Shown piece by piece: positions 60,058-60,255 of a DNA stretch of 60,255 nucleotides. The notes under the pieces are model-generated. The model searched no databases, had not been told where the DNA came from, and was given only the letters and a program-made list of their open reading frames with translations. The stretch comes from Ligilactobacillus salitolerans. Lineage in GTDB: Bacteria > Bacillota > Bacilli > Lactobacillales > Lactobacillaceae. The first letter of the stretch is position 1. Every line of letters starts with the position of its first letter. The stretch lies in contig NZ_BFFP01000009.1 of NCBI RefSeq assembly GCF_003864415.1, positions 1 to 60,255 of the forward strand, read 5' to 3'. A program made the translations under genes and the position numbers.

Positions 60058-60255
60058 ATCGGGTAGGAGATAGTTCACACTATCGACCTCCCACACCACC
60101 GTACGTACGGAACCGTATACGGCGGTTCAACAACTTAAGCTTTTGCTTGAATTGACTGATACAACTGGGACATGTTTAATAGTCCTCGCTGTGTCAGTCT
60201 TTTGTTTGTTATGGATATACACAGTGTTTTACTATGCGCATGGCGCCAGTACCCT
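60058..60255 (-). mobile_element. group II intron, 3' end (partial)
   Basis: On the minus strand the maturase end is followed by a domain V-like hairpin (60094-60128; ACCGCCGTA with TACGGTGGT, 2-nt CG bulge on the 3' side), then a domain VI-like hairpin (about 60065-60090) and a CCCGAT 3' end at 60058. The boundary and domain assignment are from pattern; the intron continues beyond the window. Confidence 0.8.
60135..60254 (-). CDS. group II intron reverse transcriptase/maturase, C-terminal end
   Basis: The last 39 codons of a maturase: GYWRHAHSKTLCISITNKRL, then LTQRGLL and a short helical end. GYWR followed by a TNxxLxxxGL pattern is typical of the maturase (GIIM) C-terminus. The rest lies beyond position 60255. 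Confidence 0.88.
   Translation of the reverse strand, partial: GYWRHAHSKTLCISITNKRLTQRGLLNMSQLYQSIQAKA

Overview
This window looks like core chromosome from a member of the Lactobacillaceae (low-to-middle GC Firmicutes). The reasons are: a 16S rRNA 5' end at the left edge; the order pth-mfd-MOP flippase-S4 protein-DivIC-S1 protein-TilS-Hpt-FtsH-Hsp33-LysS; an L-lactate dehydrogenase; MazEF beside alanine racemase; a class II HMG-CoA reductase together with an orphan ispE; several small proteins of a kind familiar from lactobacilli; and an Rgg/PlcR-type regulator. Species cannot be fixed from the sequence alone.

Layout. 1-600: start of a leftward rRNA operon with two tandem promoters. 600-15400: a long leftward block for translation, cell division, repair and stress (lysS, hslO, ftsH, hpt, tilS, S1 protein, divIC, a VanZ-like gene, rqcP-like, flippase, mfd, pth). 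ftsH has a clear triple CtsR operator. 15400-17500: rightward ldh and a CBS/ACT protein. 17500-24200: leftward mazEF, alr, acpS, cshA, murF and a GNAT gene, with a structured RNA candidate between GNAT and murF. 24200-32500: accessory stretch with a 44-residue basic protein, a PARG-like macrodomain protein, a DHFR-like reductase, a LytTR/LiaF-like operon, an NCS2 purine permease and a DinG-like helicase without its iron-sulfur cysteines. 32500-39500: a second structured RNA candidate, then leftward rpmE2, rho, murA, a small protein, pyrG with a CTP-sensing attenuator, rpoE and a DUF1934 protein. 39700-45000: HD phosphohydrolase, DUF3899, a YibE/F pair and birA with a probable operator. 45000-53900: prs, glmU, the Rgg-like gene, purR with PurBoxes, ispE (pointing away from its usual partners), veg, rsmA, rnmV, tatD. 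53900-60255: metG, a sirtuin, a frameshifted IpaB/EvcA-like gene, mvaA, a solute-binding protein and the 3' end of a group II intron running off the window.

Several genes are linked by purine and pyrimidine supply: Hpt, Prs, PurR, the NCS2 permease and PyrG make, sense or use PRPP, purines or CTP, and three of them carry recognisable control elements here. MurF, MurA, GlmU, Alr and the MOP flippase serve peptidoglycan synthesis. RsmA, RnmV, TilS, LysS, MetG, Pth and L31 serve translation.

No large new defence or metabolic island is visible. The most promising undescribed items are the two structured RNA candidates (about 23520-23640 minus and 32656-32848 plus), the MazE-like antitoxin with an unfamiliar N-terminus, the LytTR/LiaF-like pair, the cysteine-free DinG-like helicase and the PARG-like protein with an altered catalytic motif.
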